Origin: Incurvaria masculella
Taxonomy: Eukaryota; Arthropoda; Insecta; Lepidoptera; Incurvariidae
DNA: 64,000 nt
NCBI GenBank assembly: GCA_946894095.1
Contig: OX335652.1
Span: 20,111,001 to 20,175,000 of the forward strand
Reading direction: 5' to 3'
This document shows, piece by piece, positions 10,463 to 21,255 of this stretch. Position numbers and translations under genes: made by a program. The notes below the pieces were generated by a model. It saw nothing but the letters and a program-made list of their open reading frames with translations, searched no databases and was not told the DNA's origin. The stretch's first letter is position 1. Each line of letters opens with the position of its first letter.

Positions 10463-10852
10463 TGAAACCACCATGAAAATGAAACTAGGCGAACAAATAA
10501 TTCACTTTTACCAAAGATTTACGCCACCATGAAAATTAAATTATGCGAACAAATAATTGGCTTTTACCAAAGATTTACGCCACCATGAAAATTAAATTAT
10601 GCGAACAAATAATTCACTTTTACCAAAGATTTACGCCACCATGAAAATTAAATTATGCGAACAAATAATTCACTTTTACCAAAGATTTACGCCACCATTA
10701 AAATGAAATTAGGCGAACAAATAATTCACTTTTACCAAAGATTTACGCCACCGTGAAAATTAAATTATGCGAACAAATAATTCACTTTTACCAAAGATTT
10801 ACGCCACCATTAAAATGAAATTAGGCGAACAAATAATTTACTTTAACCAAAG
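10463..10852 (+). repeat. 56-bp tandem repeat, about seven units
   Basis: GAAC of 'gcgaacaaataatt' recurs at 10491, 10547, 10603, 10659, 10715, 10771 and 10827, always 56 bp apart. Two unit types exist: 'ccaccatgaaaattaaatta' and 'ccaccattaaaatgaaatta'; the last units alternate. In the first type GCCACCATGA recurs. Each such ATG opens a 19-codon frame whose TGA overlaps the next ATG as ATGA, because 56 is one less than 57. Coding use is doubtful; the repeat itself is certain. Confidence 0.95.
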
Positions 10853-11095
10853 AAAGTATTAATATGTGAGTTGTGAGTGAGAAACGCATAGGTCGGGCGA
10901 GTGTGAAGTGAGCCTATCGGCAGCCGAACAATTCGAACGAGACATTCCGGTAATGCCATCGGCTTTTCCAATTACCCGTCCAATACGCAGTCAATCACGC
11001 CCGCACGGAACAAGAAGCAACGTCCGCGGCCGTGCGAAACACAACGCCGATACATACACGGGCCGCACCTTCACACAGACAATCTGTGATGCCTC

Positions 11096-11215
11096 TATTT
11101 TTAACCGACTTCAAAAAAGATTAACAAAAAATAACCGACTCCAAAGAAAAAGCACTAAACATTTTTAAAAAAAATCAGTTTTTCTAGTTACTATTATTGT
11201 AATTTTTTGAGCACC
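11096..11215. repeat. 'accgactt' family fragment
   Basis: 'ttaaccgacttcaaaaaaga', then 'aaccgactccaaagaaaaag', then 'ttctagttactattattg'. It parallels the foldback at 24240-24782 (accgactt...aaagaaaaagcacta...gtagttacgattttt). Old fragment. Confidence 0.6.
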
Positions 11216-11300
11216 TCTTGACACTCAGTCTTCTCTATCAAGGATTCGAACTCCGATCGCCACTACAGCCAACACACAGTTGCGTCAACTAATGGTAATA

Positions 11301-12600
11301 GACTAGGAGGTGGCGACAAAAATGGTAACGATAACGTAAATGGCTGAAACTGGCTTCACGGGATAAAGACCAACCCTCTGAAGCTAAATGTGTCAGTCTG
11401 CCTGTGTCAAGTGGTTGCGTTACCTAGATAAGGCGCCTGGAAAAGTAATTATGGTGACAAAAAATACATATGATAAGGTAAATGGCTACAAATAATGAAG
11501 CATGAAAGTTTCAGTACATACTTGCTTATAAATACCAAAACTGAACATAGCTTACGTTACATTTCGTAGTTATAGGCGATTTAGGTTACAGATATAACTT
11601 TAGGTATATTTAAGTATTTAATTAAAAAACCGACTGGTTATTGTTGTATAATTAATAGGTATCAATGTTTCTAGACAATCAGTATATTCATCAGCAGGTA
11701 CATACCACCATATATTTTATATAGCCAACCTAGATAACGCAACCACTTAGGACAGACAGACCGACATATTTAGTATCAGAGGGTTGGTCTCTGACCTGTG
11801 AACCCAGATTCAGCCATTTACCTTATCGTGACCAAAAATTTCGTGACCTCCCGGAATATAACTGATAACTTGGGTCTCAGGTGCCCGGGCTGGAGCTGCA
11901 ATTGGCAACGGAGACGGAGACCGGCGGCGGCGGCGGCGCGGGAGATTGTAGCCGGCGATGGTCGGGAGCTAATGGCTTGATCGCTGCAGGCGAAGATATT
12001 TAGCAGGCAAGAATTACGATGGAATTACTTCTTCATACCTATATTCCGGGAGGTCACGACATTTTTGGTCACGATAAGGTAAATGGCTGAATCTGGGTTC
12101 ACATGTTAGAGACCAACCCTCTGATGCTAAATATGTCGGTCTGCCCGTCTCAAGTGGTTGCGTTTTCTAGATTGGCTATATAAAATAGATGCTGGTATGT
12201 ACCTGCTGATGAATATACTGATTATCTGGAAACATTGATACCTATTAATTATACAACAATAACCAGACGGTTACTTAATTAAATACTTAAATATACCTAA
12301 AGTTATATCTGTAACCTAAATCGCCTATAACTACTAAATGCAACCAAAGATTTGTTCAGTTTTTGTATTGCTAAGCAAGTATGTATTGATACTTTCATGC
12401 TTCGTCATTTGCATCCATTTACCTTATCATATGTATTTTTTGTCACCATAACTACTTTTTCAGGCGCCTTATCTACGTAACGCAACCACTTGGAACAAGC
12501 AGACTGACACATTTAGCTTCAGAGGGTTGTACTTTATCCCTTGAACTCAGTTTCAGCCATTTACGTTATCGTTACCATTTTTGTCGCGACCTCCTAGTCT
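11301..12600. mobile_element. composite element: two inverted 560-bp units around a 180-bp core
   Basis: The left arm 11301-11860 and the right arm 12041-12600 are each 560 bp and are reverse complements of each other along their whole length, with scattered differences. Outer ends are GACTAGGAGG... and ...CCTCCTAGTC; inner ends are ...CCTCCCGGAATATA and ATATTCCGGGAGG.... Each arm is itself an internally inverted structure: its first ~125 bp (to 'gcgttacctagat') is complementary to its last ~125 bp ('ctagataacgcaacc...'). A solitary 558-bp unit lies at 53983-54540, so the arm is a free-standing foldback element. Here two copies sit tail to tail. Confidence 0.9.
11861..12040. other. GC-rich core captured between inverted 560-bp units
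   Basis: This 180-bp core is far more GC-rich than its arms, especially 11880-11970, which includes a GGC-repeat run. It is not part of the solitary unit elsewhere. A forward frame crosses it ('GLRCPGWSCNWQ', then alanine-rich) to a stop at about 11980, but starts in the arm. Possibly a captured piece of host DNA; no origin recognised. Confidence 0.5.
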
Positions 12601-13089
12601 ACTAAGCATCAGGTTTTTTCACAATTCTATTGATTTCTAAAGCCTTTGACTAATAATTACCTTGACATATTTAAACGTAGTTTTAATTATTTAGTAAGTC
12701 TGACGATGGCCTATGCCAGAAATTGTAAGCATGTTTATTGATGTAAATGCTAATTATATATGCCTTAAAATAAGAAAACAATACTTGTCTGAGTTTAGCT
12801 TGTCTACGAATTTGACGAATACAATACAATCGAAGGGTTAAACGGGCATGAAATGCATGAACAGTAAGAAATTAAGAAATATAAAAAAAAAACAAAGAGA
12901 AGCAGTTGATCTACGAAATAATTGTTATAAGAGCATCCTCAAAATCATTAAAAATCTTTCAAAATAATATTTATGTCCCCTACACGATGACAAATGATTA
13001 TATAAAAACAATTAACGCTCTGGAAATGTTTTCTTCATGATTGCGTCGAAAAAATAATCAAAATCTTTAATCATCTAAAGACAGAATAT
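12601..13089. other. AT-rich, no recognised gene
   Basis: No coding signal. 'tgtctacgaatttgacgaatacaatacaat' near 12805 resembles a piece near 46137, so parts may be old repeat. Confidence 0.35.
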
Positions 13090-13695
13090 CTTGCCTAGAA
13101 GATGACATAATCGAAGACCAATATGGATTTTACCTTCACGATCCATGCAGCTCGCTTGTGGAATGAGTTGCCTTTTGATATTACAAGTTCACAATCCTTG
13201 CCAACCTTTAAGAATAGAATGAAATCATTTTATTTGACGCAGTAGTGAGTTTGTTTGTTATAATTGTTTTTAATTTTTCTTTTTATTTCAGTTCAGTTGT
13301 CATGTATGAAATAAAAAATATTTTGTATAGTAAGTAGATCTATGTATATGTATTAATTATGTATCATGTAGTATTTATTTATGTATATAATATATATGTA
13401 TGTATGTATAGATATGTTTATGTTTATGTTAGTAATAGACTGTATTTTTTTTATTGAATACCTACATTTCGTTAAATATATAGAAAATAAGTAGCTATGC
13501 TTAGTTTTAGTTAAGTTTTAATTTACATTGTTCTGTATTCATTAGTTATAAGCGTTGTTTTTCTTTGCTTACCCTAAGCTGTAAAGTTTCCCTATGATAG
13601 GGTTGATTGTTAGAAATTGCCTTAGGCAATAAATCCGCCTTTGCTTTGTACTTTGTATGGATTGCAATAAAGAATATTATTATTATTATTATTAT
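13090..13695 (+). mobile_element. 5'-truncated CR1/Jockey-like LINE 3' end
   Basis: 13126-13245 encodes the C-terminal LINE signature 'ARLWNELPFDI...FKNRMKSFYL' and a TAG stop. A long AT-rich 3' UTR follows, with 'ccttaggcaataaatccgcc' near 13620 and 'gcaataaagaat' near 13665, ending in (ATT)n at about 13673-13695. The ARLWNELP...FK pattern is typical of the C-terminus of many insect non-LTR reverse transcriptases. The clade cannot be fixed from so little. Confidence 0.75.
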
Positions 13696-14721
13696 GATTT
13701 TATACCGAAAAGTTTAATTACTACAACCATGCGACAAGAGCTTAGCGACACAAAGCATTTATTTTCTTGAGGACCAAAACGCTTTGAATATATTTGATAA
13801 TTTAGATTTTTTAAGTACCTAAACTATCCAAACATTACCACACATTGACCACCTTCTAAATGTATTAATTATTTTTTTTAATCTTACAAAAACGCTCACT
13901 CCAACAGACAGCGGAAGAACAAAACGTCGAACACAGAAAAGGCGTTCACACACAAAAAAATACAAAAGAGAATCTCCCTCCGCCAATTATACGCTTTTCA
14001 ACACTAATTAAATACCATTTAAGTAGCATTTAATTTTACATTAAGTAGTCTTAACGGAACTAAGTGATAGGCGAACGTCGATTCTGTAATTCCATTAGGA
14101 GATAAAAGATAATGGTTTGTTTGTGTCGAAAGCGAGCAGAGATTCTTGCTGGGGTTATTAAGGTATGCTTAAACGGTAGAAGGATATGTATATTATATAT
14201 TTGTACAATCCATTGCTTTATGTACGAATGTATGATGAATAAACATACGATGATATTGTTTCACGGCTCACTAGCTGCTATTTTGCTTTCATTTCAAAAC
14301 AGCATTTCTAACATTGCCATACCATTAGGTATCATGTTTCAAAACGGTGTTAGTCATTGTACCATGTGTTCACACTGTATGTGTACAATGCATAAAATAT
14401 GTCTTGCAATAAAATATTTGAATTTGATTTTGATTTTGAATATATTCAGATATTCAAGGTATTCATTTATTTTCAGGTGGTAGCACTTCCCGCAGCTACT
14501 GATATTATGTAAATTCTGTACATCATGAAAGAATATGTATGTGGAATCCGCCCTGAAACAAGGACCATGCAATCATGAAAATTAATATGCAGACACGAAT
14601 TTAATGTAAAATGCAAGGATGAACTCAGGCCAGCCCTAACCTTTCAGGAGCGACAAATAAAACACACACCCTCGGACTTTATCGCAATAGGACTTGGTGG
14701 ATATTGATGACAATATGCACA
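13696..14721. other. mostly unrecognised; LINE-like tail near 14400
   Basis: A 123-codon open frame at 14112-14483 is cysteine- and isoleucine-rich with no domain I recognise. Its end runs through 'gcaataaaatatttgaatttg' and TTGATTTT repeats (14407-14445), which look like the tail of an old retroposon, so I do not call it a gene. Confidence 0.4.
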
Positions 14722-14976
14722 TTTTTAGGGTTCCGTGCCCAAAGGGTGCCAACGGAACCCTATTACTAATCCTCCGCTGTCCGTCCGTCCGTCTGTCACA
14801 AGGCTGTATCTCAGTAACCGTAACAGATAGGCAGCAAAAATTTTCACATAGTGCGTATTTATTTTACAAATAAATAAAAAAAATATTAAAATTAAAGGGA
14901 GCCATCATACAAAAAACTTTTACGATGGTATGGAACCCTTCGTGTGCGAGTTTGACTCGCACTTGGCCGGTTTAAA
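14722..14976 (-). mobile_element. (GTCY)n MITE, copy 6, reversed
   Basis: Both ends present ('tttttagggttccgtgccc' to 'acttggccggttt'). Short microsatellite. Lies only about 10 bp from the next copy in the same orientation. Confidence 0.9.
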
Positions 14977-14986
14977 GTAAAGTAGC

Positions 14987-15226
14987 TTTTTAGGGTTCCG
15001 TACCCAAAGGGTGAAAACGGAACCCTATTACTAAGCCTCCGCTTTCCGTCCGTCCGTCCGTCCGTCCGTCTGTCACAGGGCTGTATCTCATAAACCGTAA
15101 TAGATAGGCAGCTCAAAATGTTTACAGAGAATATATTTATTTTGCCGCTATAACAACAAATAGGTAACATTTAAAAATAATAAGAATGAAAGGGGGTCCC
15201 AATACAAAAAAACCTGATTTTTTTGT
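14987..15226 (-). mobile_element. (GTCY)n MITE, copy 7, truncated
   Basis: Starts intact at the 3' hairpin end (about five GTCC units) but breaks off at about 15226, before the 5' hairpin, where unrelated sequence begins. A tandem, same-orientation neighbour of copy 6. Confidence 0.85.
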
Positions 15227-15600
15227 GTTATTGATATTTATAGCGAAAATTGGCGATAACATAAGGCGCGAAATCAACCTTTACTCTGTATTCAAATTAA
15301 TTCGAAATCTAGTTCCGTTACCAGCCCGTCCGCTCTTCCGAAATAAACGAGGCGCTCCGAAGATTAAATCGGCTTACATAAATAAATACGCGTCGAATGA
15401 GCAGTAGGGTCTCGTGCCAATTGTCCTGCGATCAATTCTCAATCATTTCTAAGAATAATCATCAAATTCGGTCCGCAATATTGAAACTATCACAGCACAG
15501 CCTCTACAACTAAGTAATAAAAAAAACTGTCAAACGTGACGGTTGGTTTTAAATTTTCTAAATATTATAAAAAGTGTTATTTTTCGATTTGATTGCCTTT
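15227..15600. other. spacer upstream of the R2-like retrotransposon
   Basis: No recognised repeat or gene. 'aatattataaaaagtg' near 15560 resembles a TATA-like or 5' UTR sequence, but I cannot place the 5' end of the retrotransposon. Confidence 0.35.
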
Positions 15601-18600
15601 GATATTCATTTTAGGTTCATTAAAGTGAATCTGCACCCCAAGAACCACAGATAGCGTCACCAAGCCATGCAGCGAGCGCGGGCGGGGCGTCGTCGCTGGC
15701 GATCCCGCCCCCGCCCACGCCATCTTTGCTGTCGCAGCTCGCACCACCAACTCCTCCAAATATCCTCTCGGCGCCGTCACCATTAAGGATAGTCGAATCG
15801 CTTCAGCTTCAGCCGCAGTCATCAACCCAAATAACGTTCGAGTGCAGTCAGTGTAATAAAGAATTCCATACAAAAAGAGGACTGAAAATCCATTCATCAA
15901 AAGTCCACCGCGCTCCACCTGCTTCTGAATCTGTGCAAAACGCCCAGAATGTCTCATCACTCTCATCATCCAGCACACCGGCCACTACGTTTACGAATTA
16001 CTTACAGCATTTGAAAAATAATTTCCCAGTGGTCAAGCGGATTCCACGCGCAGCGAGAGATGCTGTAGCGAGAAAACTTGCATCTATTTTTGAGAGCTGC
16101 GTTTCGCAAAATTCAAAACAAATTTGGGAGGAACTTTTTACGTTTCCATACAATGTTCTTCACGTGAGCGACCAATTGACAAAGGGCACATTAGCATCCA
16201 AAATTAAGAACAACATAACAGCACACTATGATCCCGAAAGTTATATGGAAACTAGAAGACCTGGTTACATTTCATCTACTCCTATTAATAAAAGAGTTGA
16301 AACAAAGGTTTACGATGGGGACTTAAGAGGTGCCGTCCGTTTGCTCACTTCCACCGATGAGATTGCTGTTCACGATGATGATACAATTACTGCTCTACGT
16401 TCCAAGCACCCATCTAGTTCGAGACCTCAAGACATGCCGGAACCTCCCAAGGACTCGGACGAGGTTCTAATTGTAAAGGAAAATATAGTCTACAGGGCAG
16501 TCATGTCGTTTCCGACTGGATCGTCACCTGGAATTGATTCTCTTTCACCGCAACACTTAAAAGATCTTTTGATCACAACATCAGACGACGCAAGAAAAAT
16601 TTTTTTAAAGTCTCTCACTAAGTTAGTTAATTTTATGTTATCTGGTAAGGTGCTAGAAGATTTTATACCATTCATTTATGGAGCATCGCTTTTTGCCTTG
16701 AAAAAAAAGGATGGAGGTATTAGGCCTATTGCCATAGGTTGCACTTTACGAAGATTGACTTCAAAAGTAGCATGCAGTCAATTACAAGAACACTTAGGCA
16801 ATACATTCCGTCCTGTGCAACTCGGATTTGCCACAAAAGGTGGAGCTGAAGCAGCAGTACATTCCGTACGAACTTATGTCAAAACATGTTTAACATCGGA
16901 AATAATGGTTAAGATTGATGTACGAAACGCTTTTAATTCAGTGGAGAGAGATATCATGCTCGCGTCAGTTCAAAACAACATTCCAACCTTATACCCATAT
17001 ATCTGGCAATGTTATGCGTATCCATCACTTTTATTTTACAAAAATCAAACTTTAACTTCATCCGTTGGGTGTCAGCAAGGGGACCCGCTAGGTCCAGCAA
17101 TATTTAGTTTATGTATTCACAGTATCATAACAAAAATGATGTCAGATTTAAATGTTTGGTACCTTGATGATGGTATTCTTGGTGGTGATGCAGACAAAGT
17201 TCTTGGTGATTTGCAAGCTCTGATTAGGGAATTTCAATCTATTGGGTTAACTTTAAATACGGAGAAATGTGAAGTATATTTTTTTGAATCAGTATCTGAA
17301 GAAAGGAGAAAATATATTTTGGATAACCTTAACATTCTAAGCCCGGGTATACAAATTTTGAAAGATGAAAACCTATTCTTGTTAGGTGCTCCTTTAGTAG
17401 ATAATTCTGTAAAACTTCTAGTTGAAAACAAGAACCACTTCTTTAATTTTGTATCGAATCGCATGACGAATTTACAGCCACATGTTGCATTACTTTTGAT
17501 TAGATTTTGTTTTGGTATACCGCGTCTTACCTACTTTTTAAGATGCTGCCCTATTTGGAAAAATGATTCTTTACTGTATTTACTTGACGTGGAATTGAAG
17601 AAAACTTTAGAAAAAAATATTGAATTTAAATTTAGAATCAAGCTCTTGGAAACAAGCATGTTTTCCTATCGATTTTGGCGGAATTGGTATTAGACGACCT
17701 TCTGATGTCGCACTTCCTGCATTCCTTGCTTCAGCTCATAACAGTATGAACCTCATAGGTAAAATTCTATTTCCATCACTTGGTGATTGTGAGGTTGACG
17801 GTTTGAATGAAGCAATCGAGAGATGGAAAGGTGTGTGTCCAGGAGTGGAATTGCCAGCGAGGGTAAAAACTCAATTCGGATGGGATAACCCGATTACCAA
17901 AATTTGTCACAAAAAGCTTTTAGAAGAAAGTTCAGAAATTGACCGGGCTCGCATTCTTGGTTCTTCAGAAACGGAATCTGGAGCATGGCTCAAATCGTTT
18001 CCGTCTCCAAATTTAGGAACTCTCCTAGACAAAACCAGTCTGAGAATAACGATAGGCCTACGTATAGGCGTCAAACTGTGTCAACCACACGTCTGCGTTT
18101 GCGGCACTAGTGTCGATGCTTTGGGACACCACGGACTATCGTGTCAAAGGAGCTCTGGTCGAATACCCCGTCACTGTGGTATTAATAATATTATTAAAAG
18201 ATCCTTGGCCACAGTGAATATTCCGAGCCTCCTGGAGCCACCAGGAATTAGCCGCTCCGACGGAAAAAGACCAGATGGGCTAACTCTAGTACCGTGGTGT
18301 CGAGGCAAAGCACTGGTTTGGGACGCCACGTGTGTTGACACGTTGGCTCCTAGCCACGTTTTAGCATCCTCCAAGTCAGCCGGGGCCGCCGCTAATACTG
18401 CCGCAGCAAATAAAATCAAGAAATATGCGTCTGTGCGTGACCACTTTGATTTCCTTGCGTTCGCTGTGGAAACGCTTGGCGCATGGTCATCGGATGCGAA
18501 AAGTTTTTCTGACTGCATTGGAAAACTGCTTATTGAGAAATCCGGTGACCATCGCGCTAAGACATTTTTCATACGGCGAATTAGCATGGAAATTCAAAGG

Positions 18601-18790
18601 GGAAACGCACAGAGCATTTTAGGTACTATGGGCAGCTCGGCGGGCATGGAGGAAATTTTCTATTTAGTTTAGGATAGTATTAGTTGTTAGTTTATTATAG
18701 TAAGTTGTTAGTTTAATTTTGTTTAGGGATTATGTTGTTTTTGTTCAAACCTTAATTTAACCAATATATCACGACTATTTATAAAAAAAG
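15600..18790 (+). mobile_element. R2-superclade-like non-LTR retrotransposon, nearly full length
   Basis: Single-ORF retrotransposon with the domain order of restriction-like-endonuclease LINEs: zinc finger, reverse transcriptase, CCHC, endonuclease. After the stop at 18672 there is a short AT-rich 3' region that probably ends near the A-run at 18783-18789. I could not find a target duplication, so both borders are approximate. Such elements often insert at fixed sites (rRNA or snRNA genes), but the flanks are not such genes. No second copy is in the window. Confidence 0.7.
15624..18672 (+). pseudogene. retrotransposon polyprotein: C2H2 finger, RT, CCHC, restriction-like endonuclease
   Basis: Frame 1 is open from just after a TAA (15621-15623) to TAG at 17691-17693. 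It starts with a Pro/Ser/Ala-rich segment and has no ATG before the finger, so the 5' end or start is lost. A finger C-X2-C-X12-H-X4-H lies at 15843-15908. RT motifs follow: 'KKKDGGIRPIAIGC' (~16700), 'VKIDVRNAFNSVER' with Asp at 16917, 'GCQQGDPLGP' (~17070), 'YLDDG' at 17160-17174. At the seven-A run 17611-17617 one base too many shifts the frame; frame 2 then continues to 18672. It holds C-X1-C-X8-H-X4-C (18094-18144), the CCHC spacing of R2-type proteins, and 'RPDG...WDAT' (PD at 18271, D at 18322), a PD...D endonuclease centre. About 1,015 codons in all, against about 1,100 for R2. I do not recognise the exact clade; R2, R4, NeSL and Hero relatives are all possible. Confidence 0.88.
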
Positions 18791-20924
18791 CTATTGCATT
18801 ATATTGTAAACTGGTTGAGTAATAAGATAAATTAAGATGAGGAACTTGGAACAAGCCTTGATAAACTTTATTCATTAGGTTAGATAGACATTTGGAATCA
18901 CGTCAATATAGAAAACTGTTCCATTACTACGGACGATAAAGATCTTGGAAAAAACTTTGCCGGGCAAGTCATATTACATAAGTACTTATGTATAATAATT
19001 TTACACTATTTGACAAAGCCTCTTTACAGCTGCCACTATTGTTTCCTTGAATGTAACCAATTTTTTAATCATTGACAAAGCCTATTTACAGCTGACGATG
19101 TTAAAATGTTAGTCTACCAATGAGTCGATCTCTTTCCATTGGACAATCTAATAATTAATGTATTCTTTTTTATCTGACTCTCTATTTATGACAAGGCCTC
19201 TTTACAGCTGATGATGAAAGTAAAACTTTATAATAATAGACATTTTTATATGATCTGAGATGTATAGTAGTAGTGATCTGAGTAGTGTAGTGTAAAAATT
19301 TGTATGTTACTTCTTGCAACCATCTGACGTATCTGAGTGTATGTAATGTACCTATAGGATGAATAAAAATGAAATGAAATGAAATATGAAGCTCTTACAA
19401 AAATAATTATTTTCTTCTGAAATGCTACCACGAAGAGAAATAAAATATTTCTTTCTTTTTTAATGATTTTCTGTTAAACCGATCTCCACTATGAAAACTT
19501 GTATGATTTCTACACCTTTTACCAAAAAGGCAGTGACTTGCAGGTATCGCAACCTGCTTTAGATAATATTCAATTTGACTACAGCAAATATGTCACAAAC
19601 GTTAATAACTTTATCGGTAGCACAGATGGAAAATCACATATGTTCCACGATGTTAACAGATCATTCTTCAGAACTGAAAAGCCTTCAAAATTGGTTGCCT
19701 TTATTTCTGCTATCGTATGTCACTTAATAAGAACCCACCGGTCCTCAAGATCTTTTATCTATAGGGTCGGTCAATCTACTCCTAGTGTGATGTCCTAGCG
19801 TGGGCATTTCAATGCACTCTTTTTTTACTTGGAGTTCTTCAACAATATTTTTCACTCGAACATTTCATACTATCCGGAAACCGTATCGCGCTATCGAAGC
19901 CACTGCACAATGAAAGTATGGAATTATGTAGTAATCTTCTTGTCAAAACCAAAAGATTTGCTCGTCTGGTAAATGTAGAGTTTACCAGGGCTGCAGGCGT
20001 GATGATAAGCTCACAGCATAAATAAGTAAGCGGGCGGAGGCGGAGCGGCGCGGGCTGCGAACAGAGAAGCCTAGCTCTAGAGCTTCTCGTCGAGCACGGA
20101 AAGCCACAGCATGATCTCAAAAACCTTCTCTTTGCAACTACATTAACTATAATTAACTACGTTTCTTTAAGTTACCAAACATATATGTGTTCGCATATTA
20201 GTCTAGATCTCGAAAATCTGTCTGTGGATAACTGAAAACTGAATTAATATTCACCGCACACATTAAGACATGATCCTTTTATTTTGCTCGAATTGTTTTC
20301 ACTGTATTAAGTACATAACGCGTTAGGTTAGGTTGTCACAAAAAGAACGCTTTGTGACATTTTTTAATATTTTACTAAATGATTCTGCCAATTTGAAAAA
20401 ATCCTGAAAAACTAAATCGATTAAAAAAAGTTGAGAAGTGCGACCTGTAAAGGAGACCATACGAAATCACTTTCGTGATTCAATCGGCCAATAAAAATAT
20501 TTACAGAATAGTATTACAGGTTAGACGCCTTACTTAGTAAGAGTCTGCAACTTTTCATCACAGCTAATGCTAACCGGGCACTAAAGCGATTTACTTTTCA
20601 GGGAAAAGCACCAGAGGAATGCGAGGCGGGAAGGCTTTGAAAGCATTCCCTAGTAAAACTAGCCTCATAAAGAGTCGTGCGAGCGAAGAGAAAAACTCAC
20701 TCACTCCGAGTACTCGCCGGAGGAGCAGAGTTATGCCCTCATTGTCGGGTTAATCTGTGGGAAGCTTAGTGCTGCGGGCTACTTATGCGGGAATGGAAAA
20801 AGTAAGGCTTCTTACATTTTCATTACGTCGCTGTTGCTACGACGATTCGATGAAAATAGTTTTCGTCAGCACTTACGTACTATGCATATAAAAGGCCATT
20901 GCTTAGGACAACTTTAAAATCTAT
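18791..20924. other. repeat-poor stretch with small retroposon remnants
   Basis: 'cctctttacagctg' recurs near 19020, 19082 and 19197 in a loosely tandem pattern. 'acgtatctgagtgtatgtaatg' followed by (GAAAT)n at about 19365-19386 looks like a retroposon tail. 'acccaccggtcctcaagatc' (about 19734) matches the C-terminal LINE fragments at 27070 and 39840. 'gttaggttaggttg' at 20322 holds two TTAGG-like units, and TGTCACAAA/TTTGTGACA form a perfect 9-bp hairpin at 20334-20360. No gene seen. Confidence 0.4.
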
Positions 20925-21255
20925 TAAAACGATGGCTTTTTACACCTGAATAATTCCTATTCATTGAGAGTAAGATGTCACTATCGTAGTCAAGAGTCTG
21001 CTCTTCACTAATGTATATAATGTTCTTATTTTAATGTTCTTGGTGAGCAGTGGTAATTAATCAATTCACTGTAAACTAGTTTGTAAGCATCAATGGAAAA
21101 AAAATACAATGACCAACCTGACGAAGTTTCTTGTCGGTTCTTCTTCGCCAGAAGTAATCGAACCGACAGGACAAAAAAGAAAAAAAAATAACGAATCCGA
21201 GTGTGTAAGACTAATGGAGGAAGTAAAGAAATTGAAAATTAAACTTATTAAAAAA
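20925..21255 (+). mobile_element. LINE 3' region, same family as 31730-32883
   Basis: 'acgatggctttttacacctg' through 'gacgaagtttcttgtcggtt' to 'aatggaggaagtaaagaaat' is the reverse complement of 31740-32045. Only 3' UTR is present here; the other copy carries reverse transcriptase sequence upstream. Confidence 0.8.

Noticed and set aside
14112..14483. 123-codon gene
   Set aside because: Biased composition; its end overlaps an apparent retroposon tail, and no domain or codon signal supports it.
15577..15978. Minus-strand 133-codon gene
   Set aside because: Shadow of the Pro/Ser-rich start and zinc finger of the R2-like element on the plus strand.
17605..17625. Programmed -1 frameshift in the R2-like element
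   Set aside because: The A7 run looks slippery, but the required change is +1, not -1.
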